Positions 44,418 through 53,199 of a stretch of 64,000 bases of DNA are shown one piece after another. The notes beneath the pieces were generated by a model. The model was given only the letters and a program-made list of their open reading frames with translations, had not been told where the DNA came from and made no database searches. Numbering within the stretch: position 1 is the first letter of the stretch; every line of letters starts with the position of its first letter. The stretch is taken from the NCBI GenBank assembly GCA_963976695.1, contig CAXBMB010000001.1:124001-188000 (forward strand), given 5' to 3'. A program made the translations under genes and the position numbers. This stretch comes from CAXBMB01 sp963976695 (GTDB taxonomy: Bacteria; Pseudomonadota; Alphaproteobacteria; Kiloniellales; DSM-21159).

Positions 44418-44903
44418 CTAAACGGATGCATTCACTTCGATCTCTTCGAGTTGATTTTCCCACCATTCGATCGCGAATGCATAAATATCGCGGCAATCCT
44501 CCCCGGCACCATAACCTCCGACCAATGGTCGAAAAATGTTTTCTCCTAGATCGAACGTGTCGATGCAGGTGCCTTCCATGACTGAAAGGGGGATCGTTTC
44601 TCGAAGGTCAACTCGGAAACCATATTCTTTCAGGATTAGATTGCGCGAATTTTCAATAAACTCTGTGAAGACTTCATGGCCGTTGGCGATGTCCTTCCAT
44701 GTCTTGAAGGCCGCATTTGCCGAAGCTCTCAAATTGGGTTCAACCGCATCCACCTTCGCAAGCACATGACCTACTGCGCGCAGCAAAGACAGCGCGCTTA
44801 CCCACAGAACTCGGAAGTGATCAGGGTCCGTTTCGTCCTCCAGCATGCGGTGTACCAAGCGACAGTCATCTAGCACAGCTCGTGCGTTGTACGCGCGCGT
44901 CAC
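44418..44903 (-). CDS. Hypothetical helical protein, divergent from the defence operon
   Basis: 161 residues from GTG 44903. All-helical by eye: RAVLDDCRLVHRMLEDETDPDHFRVLWVSALSLLRAVGHVL, then FKTWKDIANGHEVFTEFIENSRNLILKEYGF. Similar hypothetical proteins with RNLILKEY and EDCRD segments exist. The helical layout recalls HEPN-type proteins but no clear RxxxxH active site could be fixed, so that is only a guess. Starts 120 bp from the RHH gene on the other strand and may be controlled by the same operator. Confidence 0.65.
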   Translation of the reverse strand: MTRAYNARAVLDDCRLVHRMLEDETDPDHFRVLWVSALSLLRAVGHVLAKVDAVEPNLRASANAAFKTWKDIANGHEVFTEFIENSRNLILKEYGFRVDLRETIPLSVMEGTCIDTFDLGENIFRPLVGGYGAGEDCRDIYAFAIEWWENQLEEIEVNASV

Positions 44904-44955
44904 AACCTCAACGCCATTTTATCTTCCTTTTTCAAGCGCTTACGATTCCCTGAAA

Positions 44956-44992
44956 TTTGGTTTTTTTTGGTGCACTTTGGTGAAAATATGCT
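44956..44992 (+). promoter_or_regulatory. Three TTTGGT iterons with promoter of the RHH-methyltransferase operon
   Basis: TTTGGT at 44956-44961, 44966-44971 and 44976-44981, exactly 10 bp apart, so on one face of the helix. A TATGCT -10 box follows at 44987-44992. Direct repeats at one-turn spacing suit a ribbon-helix-helix repressor, and such a protein is the first gene downstream. Confidence 0.6.
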
Positions 44993-45022
44993 ACTTTGTC
45001 GCTATTGGATGAGGGATCGGAA

Positions 45023-45214
45023 ATGCAAGCCACGCAAAAGAAGCGGTTTTCAGTATCGCTGGACGTTGAAGACTACGCAGCTTTGAAGAGCATTGCAGAC
45101 GCACAGAAGCCACCATTATCCCTACAGTATCTCGTTTCTTATGCGCTAAACGAATTCATCGACAGTCATAAAGACAAGCAGGTTGAATTTAACTTCGAAG
45201 GTCGGAAACGATGA
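45023..45214 (+). CDS. Small ribbon-helix-helix-like protein
   Basis: 63 residues from ATG 45023, chosen for the GAGGGA eight bases upstream; an in-frame TTG at 44996 is less likely. KRFSVSLDVEDYAALKSIADAQKPPLSLQYLVSYALNEFIDSHK has the strand-helix-helix layout of RHH regulators. Overlaps the methyltransferase start by 4 bp, so the two are translated together. Likely controls the operon, like the C protein of restriction systems (inferred). Confidence 0.75.
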   Translation: MQATQKKRFSVSLDVEDYAALKSIADAQKPPLSLQYLVSYALNEFIDSHKDKQVEFNFEGRKR

Positions 45215-46548
45215 GCGGCACTTTGAAGTTTATTGACCTGTTTGCGGGGCTCGGTGGGTTCCATCAAGCACTGGCGCAGTTAGGACACGAATGTGTATTT
45301 GCTTCGGAACTCGATGCCGACCTTGCAGAACTCTACGAAAAAAACTTTGGCATCAGGCCTCATGGTGACATTCGCGCAATTGGCCTGGAAGCCGTTCCCG
45401 AACACGACATTCTATGTGCTGGTTTCCCATGTCAGCCGTTCTCGAAGGCAGGTAGTCAGCAAGGGTTTGCTTGCCCTCAGTGGGGGGATTTGTTTGACTA
45501 CATCATCAATATTCTGCGTTCCCGTCAGCCGCAGTTCGTAATAATCGAGAATGTACCAAATCTCATCAAGCACAATGGTGGGAAGACGTGGGGACAAATC
45601 TTACATCGTTTGCGGCTTGCCGGCTACAAGGTTTCAGACGGCAAATTGTCTCCGCATCACGTCGGCGTACCGCAGGTCCGCGAGAGGGCATTCATTGTCG
45701 GCTCGCGTGACGAACTCGTAGGCTTCAGTTGGCCTGAGCGACCGAAGTTAGTTGAGACATCGATTCGCACTATTCTTGACAACCAGCCACATGACGCTCG
45801 TCATCTGTCGGGTCGATTTATTCAATATCTCGACGCATGGCAGGCCTTTCTTGATAACTTCCCAAAGGATGAGCAACTGCCTTCCTTTCCGATATGGGCA
45901 ATGGAGTTTGGTGCGACTTATCCGTACGAGACTTCATTCCCGCTCAAGCGCACGGCTGATACACTCCAAGCTTACCGGGGGTGTTTTGGGGTGAATTTAG
46001 GAGGCATGAGCAAGTCTGAAATTCGTGCCAATCTGCCTTCCTACGCTGCCAAGCCGAAAAGCGCCTTTCCGAAATGGAAAATCGACTTCATTCGGAAAAA
46101 TCGAGAATTTTATTCGCGACACAAAGACTGGATAGACGACTGGCTACCATCCATACAAAGCTTTGCGCCGAGTTTTCAAAAGTTCGAGTGGAATCACAAG
46201 GGTGGAGAACGGCAAGTCTGGAATTATCTGATTCAGTTTCGTGCTTCGGGGATCCGGATCAAGCAACCTACAACTTCACCGTCACTTGTAGCCATGACGA
46301 CCAGTCAGGTTCCGGTCATTGGGTGGGAAAAGCGCTATATGACTATCCGAGAGTGCAGCAAGTTGCAGAGCATGGGTGCCCTTGACCACTTGCCCGTTGC
46401 GCAAACTTCAGCGTTCAAGGCGCTTGGTAACGCAGTCAATGTAAAAGTAGTCAAAACGATTGCTGAGAAACTGCTCGCAACCTATCCGCCCAAAGGCAGC
46501 AAGACAATTGTTCGAAAAACTCAGTCAGGACTGCTGGAAGTTGCGTAA
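45211..46548 (+). CDS. DNA (cytosine-5) methyltransferase
   Basis: 445 residues with all main m5C motifs: I FIDLFAGLGGFHQAL (7-21), IV GFPCQPFSKAG with catalytic Cys74, VI IIENVPNL (112-119), VIII VGVPQVRERAFIVG (Q-R-R at 155-159) and X ALGNAVNVKVV near the C-terminus. The target-recognition region lies at about 170-370 and is unlike common Dcm. Its role in the operon is probably to mark self DNA. Lower G+C than the conjugation genes, suggesting later capture. Confidence 0.95.
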   Translation: MSGTLKFIDLFAGLGGFHQALAQLGHECVFASELDADLAELYEKNFGIRPHGDIRAIGLEAVPEHDILCAGFPCQPFSKAGSQQGFACPQWGDLFDYIINILRSRQPQFVIIENVPNLIKHNGGKTWGQILHRLRLAGYKVSDGKLSPHHVGVPQVRERAFIVGSRDELVGFSWPERPKLVETSIRTILDNQPHDARHLSGRFIQYLDAWQAFLDNFPKDEQLPSFPIWAMEFGATYPYETSFPLKRTADTLQAYRGCFGVNLGGMSKSEIRANLPSYAAKPKSAFPKWKIDFIRKNREFYSRHKDWIDDWLPSIQSFAPSFQKFEWNHKGGERQVWNYLIQFRASGIRIKQPTTSPSLVAMTTSQVPVIGWEKRYMTIRECSKLQSMGALDHLPVAQTSAFKALGNAVNVKVVKTIAEKLLATYPPKGSKTIVRKTQSGLLEVA

Positions 46549-46571
46549 GAGGCGTCTCGGGGGGATGCAAT

Positions 46572-48092
46572 TTGAGTAACAATACCGTTGATATTCAGCC
46601 AGGTGTGAGCATGCTGGCAGTGCTAAAGCATCTCAATTATCAGGCTTGGTATGCATTAGCTGAGTTCGTGGATAACTCGATTCAAAGCTATCAACAAAAC
46701 CATGACGCACTTTCAGGAGACACGGAAAAACTCATCGTAGATATTGATATCGATGCCGCCGCCCCCCCGCGGATCTCGATAAGGGACAACGCTGCTGGCA
46801 TACTCTTGGGTGACTTTCCGCGTGCGTTTCGCCCAGCGACATTGCCGCCCGACCGCACTGGCTTAGCCGAGTTTGGCATGGGTATGAAAAGCGCGGCATG
46901 TTGGTTTGCGCCACGGTGGACGGTGCGGACCTCTGCACTTGGCGATCCGATCGTGCGCACAATCAAATTTGATATTGAGAACATTGTTACTGACGACATC
47001 CGTGAACTCGACATCGGTGAAGAACCTGCCGACGCTGAAAGCCATTTCACTGAAGTTATCCTGGAAGACGTTTTCCACGTGCCCGTTGGGAGAACAGTGG
47101 CAAAGATCAAAGACCACTTGACCGATATTTACCGGGTATTTGTGCGTGATGGTTTGTTCGAGTTGAGGCTGCGAGGCGAGCCTTTAGTGTATCAGCCGCC
47201 AACAGTTCTGCGTCAACCATACTTCAAGACGCCTGATATGCCTTCGCAAGAATGGCGCAAGGATATCGCCTTTGACCTTGGTCCTGATCTCAAGGTTAGA
47301 GGTTTTGCCGCAATCCGTGAGACGGCGAGCACGAAGAAAGCAGGCTTCGGGCTCTTCCGACGTGGGCGGATTATTCAAGGTTCCGGAGACGATGGTTACC
47401 GGCCACCACTGATTTTCGGTCAGTCCAACAGTTATCGCTATCAAAGGCTTTTCGGGGAGTTGCATCTCGATGGCTTTGAGGTGTCTCACACTAAAGATGG
47501 TTTTCGATGGGATGAGAATGAACAACCCTTTTTGGAGTTGCTTCGCGAACACCTCGACCATGACGATCTGCCGCTTCTGAAACAAGCTGAAGGGTATCGG
47601 GTTCGCAAGGCTACGGCTGAATTGCACGATGATGCGGTTAAGGCTGTCACCGGCGCTGCCGATGCGCTCGGGGAGGGTTTGCCTGGCGCTCTGCCTGGCT
47701 TGGCTGACGCGGAACCCGCGGACACGCCAGAAGAGGAGCCTCCAGTACAGGAGAAGCTGGCCAGCAAAACAATAACCCTGCCGTTCCGGGGCCAAACTTG
47801 GGAAATTGAGATCGAACTAACCAATGACCCCTCCGAAAGTCAGTGGCTTGTTTTGAGTGATACAGACCAGTCTACCGGCGACACACGACGGATCGATATC
47901 CGAGTATCAATGGCACATCCGTTCATGGTCCGCTTCGCCCAGAATGACAGTGAAGATACCGATGGAATTTTGCGCTTGGCGGCCGGAATAGCAGTTTCGG
48001 AGGTGCTGGCGCGCAGTGCTGGTGTCCGAAAAGCAGGCACCGTACGGCGCAACCTAAACGATTTGCTGATGACTGCCCTCTCGGGGCCATGA
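46572..48092 (+). CDS. GHKL (MORC/MutL-like) ATPase of the defence operon
   Basis: 506 residues from TTG 46572 (GGGGGA upstream). Bergerat ATP site: AEFVDNSIQS (Glu31, Asn35), DNAAGI (72-77) and FGMGMKSAACWF (101-112), the last close to MORC proteins. The second part has a transducer-like region (GFGLFRRGRIIQG with a candidate Lys/Arg contact) and a C-terminal domain after an acidic linker (PADTPEEEPP). Prokaryotic MORC/MutL homologues of this kind are known beside methylases and Z1 helicases. Probably an ATP-driven DNA clamp. Confidence 0.87.
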   Translation: MSNNTVDIQPGVSMLAVLKHLNYQAWYALAEFVDNSIQSYQQNHDALSGDTEKLIVDIDIDAAAPPRISIRDNAAGILLGDFPRAFRPATLPPDRTGLAEFGMGMKSAACWFAPRWTVRTSALGDPIVRTIKFDIENIVTDDIRELDIGEEPADAESHFTEVILEDVFHVPVGRTVAKIKDHLTDIYRVFVRDGLFELRLRGEPLVYQPPTVLRQPYFKTPDMPSQEWRKDIAFDLGPDLKVRGFAAIRETASTKKAGFGLFRRGRIIQGSGDDGYRPPLIFGQSNSYRYQRLFGELHLDGFEVSHTKDGFRWDENEQPFLELLREHLDHDDLPLLKQAEGYRVRKATAELHDDAVKAVTGAADALGEGLPGALPGLADAEPADTPEEEPPVQEKLASKTITLPFRGQTWEIEIELTNDPSESQWLVLSDTDQSTGDTRRIDIRVSMAHPFMVRFAQNDSEDTDGILRLAAGIAVSEVLARSAGVRKAGTVRRNLNDLLMTALSGP

Positions 48093-48108
48093 GGACTGAA
48101 AAACATCT

Positions 48109-50322
48109 ATGACTGATACCTCGAATGTGACGATCACCACTCAAGAAGCCCACGTCGCCGGCAGTTGGACTCCGCATGTCGGTCAGGAAACCATGGATTT
48201 CCTCTCACGCTCTGCGCCGGCAGAGAGCCGGGAATCACTAGAGGCCGACGCTATCTCCATTCTCTCGAAGGGAGTGTCGCCAGAAGAAATACAGGGTAGC
48301 CAGACGGGACTGGTCATCGGCTATGTTCAAAGCGGCAAGACCATGTCGTTTGAAACGGTAACTGCTCTTGCCCGCGACAATAGCTTCCAGATCGTTATCG
48401 TTATCGCGGGCGTGACGACCAATCTTCTCAATCAGTCTACAGAACGCTTGGCGAATGACCTCGGTCTTCGGGATCCATCGCGGCCGCGGCGATGGGTCCA
48501 GTTGGAAAACCCGAGTAACAATGATGATTCAGTCCAATTCATCAATAGCGCTCTCGAGGATTGGCGCGATCCGGATACACCGGATGATTTACGTAGAACT
48601 GTGCTGGTCACTGTGCTCAAGCAGCATCAGAGATTGGGACACCTGACATCGCTGCTCGACCGTCTAGATTTGGCTGGTGTCTCGGTCCTAATTGTTGACG
48701 ATGAGGCTGATCAGGCCAGTCTCAATAATGAAACGTCCCAAGACTCAGAGAGCACGACCTATACCAGACTTATGGAGTTGCGGGCAGTAATCCCCCAGCA
48801 CACGTACTTGCAGTACACGGCGACGCCGCAAGCCCCATTGCTTATCAATATTATCGATAGTCTTTCGCCTAATTTTGTTGAGGTGTTGGAGCCAGGCGCC
48901 GCTTACGTGGGAGGGCGAGATTTTTTCAAAGAGAGTCCGCATCTCATTAAGAGCATTCCACCTGGCGAGGTTCCCACGCGGAACAACCCTTTGGTGGAAC
49001 CTCCCGAAACGCTGTTGGACGCCTTGCGGGTGTTTATCGTCGGGATCGCGGCCGCCATTGAACTTGGCGAAAGCCGAGGCAATCGATCGATGCTGGTACA
49101 TCCCTCGCACCTGACTGCACAGCACAACGATTTTTACAATTGGATCAGAGACAGCCTTGAGGATTGGAAGAGCTGTCTGAGTCAAGCAGATCACGACCCT
49201 GACAGGCAAGAGTTGCTGGAAGCGCTGCGAGTTGCCCATTCAGAGTTACAGCTGACAGTCGGTGATGACCTTCCACCATTCGATCAGCTTGCCCGGCGCT
49301 TTCGAATAGCGATGAATCGGGTTCAGATCATGGAGGTGAATGCCACGTCGGGTAAGACGCCAAAGGTTGATTGGCCGAATTCATTTGGGTGGATTTTGGT
49401 GGGCGGCGCCGCGATGGATCGCGGCTTTACGATTGAGGGCCTAACGGTGACGTATATGCCTCGTGGCATCGGTGTCGGCAACGCCGACACCATCCAACAG
49501 CGTGCGCGCTTCTTTGGATACAAACGAGGATACCTTGGATACTGTCGCGTCTATCTGGAAGATGGTACGAAGCAGGCGTTCGAGGATTATGTTGACCACG
49601 AAGAAGACATTCGGAGTCAATTGGTTGCCGTTCAGGACGCTGGCCAGCCTCTAAATAGTTGGAAGCGGGCATTCGTGATGTCGAATGCACTGCAACCCTG
49701 CCGTGATAGCGTTCTTGATTTCGACTACATGCATGTCCCTTTGGCATCACGTTGGATTGCACCTCGATTTGTCTTGGCCACACCTGAATTGACAGCTGCA
49801 AATCGAGCCCACGTTCAGAGCTTCATTCGGTCCCAGACCTTCGTGCCAGATGATGGGAATCCCGATCGTACAGAAATACAGCGCCACGCCTTCGCGGATG
49901 CTGTGTCGCTTCAGAGTGTGATGGAGAATTTGCTTGTCCCATTCAGACTAACGGGCGCAACCGACTCGCAGCGTAACACTGCACTGTTGTTGCAACTCAG
50001 CAAGGTGCTTGAGAACAACCCAGAAGAAACTTGCAGGGTCTACCAGATGAGCGCCGGGCAAAAGCGACTTCGTGGCATTGGCAATGACGGCGAAATCAAG
50101 AACCTGTATCAAGGTGAAGCACCTGTTCGACCGCTAGCTCAGCGGGGTACGGTCTATCCGGGTGACCAAGCTATCAAAGACGGCGATCGGATCACCGTGC
50201 AGATACACTATCTCGATTTGCGAGACGATGCGGATCGGATTGTATCGCCCGATACATATGTGATTTCCGTCTATTTGCCTGGAAGGCTTGCGGAGAATTA
50301 CGTCGTGCAGCAGGGGCAATAG
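48109..50322 (+). CDS. Z1-domain superfamily II helicase/ATPase
   Basis: 737 residues. Helicase core: Walker A GYVQSGKT (71-78), Walker B VDDEAD (196-201), TATPQ motif (237-241), and late motif QQRARFFGYKRGYLG, with the Z1 signature WILVGGAAMDRGFTIEGLTVTYMPR between. Starts 16 bp after the GHKL gene. Z1 proteins go with GHKL ATPases and nucleases in defence clusters and probably translocate on DNA. Confidence 0.92.
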   Translation: MTDTSNVTITTQEAHVAGSWTPHVGQETMDFLSRSAPAESRESLEADAISILSKGVSPEEIQGSQTGLVIGYVQSGKTMSFETVTALARDNSFQIVIVIAGVTTNLLNQSTERLANDLGLRDPSRPRRWVQLENPSNNDDSVQFINSALEDWRDPDTPDDLRRTVLVTVLKQHQRLGHLTSLLDRLDLAGVSVLIVDDEADQASLNNETSQDSESTTYTRLMELRAVIPQHTYLQYTATPQAPLLINIIDSLSPNFVEVLEPGAAYVGGRDFFKESPHLIKSIPPGEVPTRNNPLVEPPETLLDALRVFIVGIAAAIELGESRGNRSMLVHPSHLTAQHNDFYNWIRDSLEDWKSCLSQADHDPDRQELLEALRVAHSELQLTVGDDLPPFDQLARRFRIAMNRVQIMEVNATSGKTPKVDWPNSFGWILVGGAAMDRGFTIEGLTVTYMPRGIGVGNADTIQQRARFFGYKRGYLGYCRVYLEDGTKQAFEDYVDHEEDIRSQLVAVQDAGQPLNSWKRAFVMSNALQPCRDSVLDFDYMHVPLASRWIAPRFVLATPELTAANRAHVQSFIRSQTFVPDDGNPDRTEIQRHAFADAVSLQSVMENLLVPFRLTGATDSQRNTALLLQLSKVLENNPEETCRVYQMSAGQKRLRGIGNDGEIKNLYQGEAPVRPLAQRGTVYPGDQAIKDGDRITVQIHYLDLRDDADRIVSPDTYVISVYLPGRLAENYVVQQGQ

Positions 50323-50326
50323 CGTA

Positions 50327-51331
50327 GTGTCAGGACGCTTTGCAGTTGCATATGAGGACTTAGTCGCAGGCGGCCGAACACCATCTGAAGGCAGTTTTCT
50401 CGTAGTTCAAATTGGCGACGAGTTTGAGAACTGGTTCGTCGGGATTGACGACCAGAAGCGTCCATCCGTTTTGGTGGAGTCTGAAACTGCCGAAGGCCGA
50501 CAACCACCGCCAATCAAACTCGAAAACCTAGACGTTCAGTTTCACGTACCGTGCAAAATTGAACGCGCAAATGCTCGCATTGTGGATGCCACTTGTAGTG
50601 TTATGCGCCTGGTTTCGGCTGATCGTGCAACGCGAGAAGTATTCTTCTCGGTTTGCGACTCGATCGCCGTCATGCTTGGGGGTAGTCCCAAAGACAGTGA
50701 ATTATCCAAGGCAATGCGACGACTTGCCGAGATATTCAGGAGAATGCTGTCTTCGCCGACCCGAAAATTGTCGGGTTTGTTCGGTGAGCTATGCTTGATC
50801 CACCAGGCTCGACTGCCGCACGAGCTCATAAGGGACTGGCGCGAAGACGACAGTGACCGTTACGACTTTTCATCGAATGAACTGAAAGTCGAGGTTAAAA
50901 GCACTTCAACACGCAGGCGCACCCATGAGTTTTCTTTCGATCAGTGCAATCCACCGGCTGGCGCAATCGGACTTATTGCATCTCTTTTTATAGAACGTAC
51001 TGGTCGCGGAACTTCGGTGAGAGAACTCCAGACTTTGATCGAAGCACGTGTTGCAGGCCGACCGGACTCGATTTTGAAACTGCGCGAAGTCATCGCTAAA
51101 ACGCTAGGTTCTGATCAGCAGAGCGCCGAAGATGCTCAGTTCGATCTCACACTAGCGACGGAGTCCATTGTGTTTTTCGATCTGAATGAGATTCCGGCTC
51201 TGCGCGATGATCTGCCACCAAACGTATCCAGGGTACGTTTCGTCTCAGATTTATCCGCTAGTCAAAGAGTTGATATCGATGCTTTATCAAACTCAGAGCC
51301 TAGCCTGACAGCATATACGAAGAAGACATAG
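50327..51331 (+). CDS. PD-(D/E)XK motif protein (DUF4420 type)
   Basis: 334 residues from GTG 50327, 4 bp after the Z1 stop; an upstream ATG inside the Z1 gene is less likely. The nuclease core runs GLFGELCLIHQA (Glu154), RYDFSSNELKVEVKST (Asp180, Glu189-Val-Lys191), matching PD-(D/E)XK enzymes of the DUF4420 family. Likely the cutting subunit of the GHKL-Z1 system. The gene ends 2 bp from the end of the convergent helicase gene. Confidence 0.88.
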   Translation: MSGRFAVAYEDLVAGGRTPSEGSFLVVQIGDEFENWFVGIDDQKRPSVLVESETAEGRQPPPIKLENLDVQFHVPCKIERANARIVDATCSVMRLVSADRATREVFFSVCDSIAVMLGGSPKDSELSKAMRRLAEIFRRMLSSPTRKLSGLFGELCLIHQARLPHELIRDWREDDSDRYDFSSNELKVEVKSTSTRRRTHEFSFDQCNPPAGAIGLIASLFIERTGRGTSVRELQTLIEARVAGRPDSILKLREVIAKTLGSDQQSAEDAQFDLTLATESIVFFDLNEIPALRDDLPPNVSRVRFVSDLSASQRVDIDALSNSEPSLTAYTKKT

Positions 51332-51333
51332 TC

Positions 51334-53196
51334 TCAGGTTGGGCCGTGGATCCGGTTCACGCCCACATCGGCGATCAGATCATCGACATAGGCGAGGCGA
51401 TTTCCGCGGCCGCGACAGGACGTGAAGTATACACGCTGCATGGCACGCGTGAACGCGACGAAGAATGCACGCATCTCTTCGCTGTCTTGCGGTTTGAAGG
51501 TCCACCAGGTTCCACTGTCGAGACCGAAAAAGATGACTGTGTGGAATTCCAGCCCCTTGCTCTTATGAATGCTCATAAGCGGAACTTGACCAACACCATC
51601 AAAGTTTCTTGCAACCTTCGCCCAATCAGTTTCGCCCTCGGCGGATTCCTTCAATAGGCATGTCAGTCCGGTGCGAGCACGAAGGTAGTCTTTGTCGCGG
51701 CGATAAGCCGGGACAGCTGCGCGCAATTCAGCTTCACCAACGAACTCCAAGATCGATTGGACAAGCGCCGCACATGAGTCATTTGACGGGGCGTTGGTTT
51801 CCATGAAGCTGCGCAAGCCCACAATTTTAGTGCCAACTTGGTCTTGCAAGGTCTCCTGATCAGCCTGATTGTCTGGGTCCGAACCCCAAATTAGGGACAA
51901 CCGCTCAATGACCGAGTGCCAGTCATCGGGCGCCTTTTGAAACGCGCCCAGACGGATCAGCGCGATGGTGCATTGGGTGACGTCCTCGGTGAGCACGTCT
52001 TGAATCGCGATGTTGGCGCCCTCGGGACTGCGGGCGATATTTCGAAGACGCACACCATGTGACGCAAGCGCAGGTCCGAGTTCTCCTTCAAGTACATCTG
52101 GTTTGAAACGGACCAGCACGGCACAATCTTCAGGGGCCATTTCACCGGAATAGATTGCGGAAGCTATCCAGTTGGCAACCCCCTCGCATTCAGACACCCG
52201 ATCATCATATGCCCAGATCGCGCAAACGTCGCCGTCAACACCCTTGATGCGTTTGGCGTCGGGTTTTGCGGAGGAGGCTTCGAGGGATACAGCAATCGCA
52301 TGCTGGATCTCAACCAGTTCCGGATGGGAGCGCCAGTTGGAGATCAGCGTCTCTTGCTTTGCACCAAAATCGGCTGCGAAAGTTTTGAACGCGTCGGGCA
52401 TGGCGCCCGCCCAGACCATAATCCGCTGTTTGTTGTCACCGACGGCGGTGAGACGCGCATCGCTGTTCAAAAAAAGACGCTTAAGCAGGTCATACTGGCC
52501 AAAAGTGGTGTCTTGAAATTCATCCAGAAAGACAACAGGGTATGTGGCTTGCAGACCGGCGACTAGGCGTGGATCGTGCGATAGAACATAGTTCACTAGA
52601 CGGTTGATCATCGGGAAGGTCAGCCGCGTCAGGCTTTCATCCCGATAGTACTCAGACCAAAAGCGGGTCAGAACGTCTTTCCACTGAGGGTTCTTAGGGT
52701 TCAGGGTTTCAATCGGAAGCCTGCAGCGCGCAACCGCTTGCTCGAGTGTTTTGCCAGACAGGTGCTGATACCCGTGACGCGTAAGGAAATCGTCCCAATC
52801 CCGAAAACCGGGAAAGGCAATCTCGTAGTCAGGAGACGGTGTATAAGGTGCTGGGATAAGTTCGCCGAAGCGATCAACAAGGCCTTTCGAGAAGGCATCA
52901 AAGGTCAAGGAATCGAACCTGCCCGATAACTCTGGTCCACAGCGCTGTCTTACGCGTTCCTTCAGGTTTTTTGCCGCGTCGCTTTTGAAGCTGATAGCCA
53001 GAATTCTGTGGGGCGCACGGCAAATACCTGTTGAGAGGAGGTAGTCGGCCTTCTGCGCGAGAAATTCAGTTTTCCCGGCACCTGCGCTGGCAACGACACA
53101 CAGGTTGTGATCGTTTTCGTGGATGGCGTTGAGCGCTGCCAGTTCAAGCGAGGCGACACTTTTTGGTGTCCAGTGTTCTGGTTTGATGATCGGCAT
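51334..53196 (-). CDS. gajB: UvrD/Rep-like helicase, Gabija GajB-type
   Basis: 620 residues of a superfamily I helicase: Walker A VASAGAGKTEFL (36-47), VVFLDEFQDTTFGQYDL (Walker B), VGDNKQRIMVWAGA, MSIHKSKGLEFHTVIFF and FFVAFTRAMQRVYFTSC. Starts 3 bp after the OLD nuclease gene. The pairing of a class-2 OLD nuclease with a UvrD-like helicase defines Gabija, in which GajB supports the GajA nuclease. Somewhat longer than Bacillus GajB (~494). Confidence 0.85.
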   Translation of the reverse strand: MPIIKPEHWTPKSVASLELAALNAIHENDHNLCVVASAGAGKTEFLAQKADYLLSTGICRAPHRILAISFKSDAAKNLKERVRQRCGPELSGRFDSLTFDAFSKGLVDRFGELIPAPYTPSPDYEIAFPGFRDWDDFLTRHGYQHLSGKTLEQAVARCRLPIETLNPKNPQWKDVLTRFWSEYYRDESLTRLTFPMINRLVNYVLSHDPRLVAGLQATYPVVFLDEFQDTTFGQYDLLKRLFLNSDARLTAVGDNKQRIMVWAGAMPDAFKTFAADFGAKQETLISNWRSHPELVEIQHAIAVSLEASSAKPDAKRIKGVDGDVCAIWAYDDRVSECEGVANWIASAIYSGEMAPEDCAVLVRFKPDVLEGELGPALASHGVRLRNIARSPEGANIAIQDVLTEDVTQCTIALIRLGAFQKAPDDWHSVIERLSLIWGSDPDNQADQETLQDQVGTKIVGLRSFMETNAPSNDSCAALVQSILEFVGEAELRAAVPAYRRDKDYLRARTGLTCLLKESAEGETDWAKVARNFDGVGQVPLMSIHKSKGLEFHTVIFFGLDSGTWWTFKPQDSEEMRAFFVAFTRAMQRVYFTSCRGRGNRLAYVDDLIADVGVNRIHGPT

Positions 53197-53199
53197 GCG

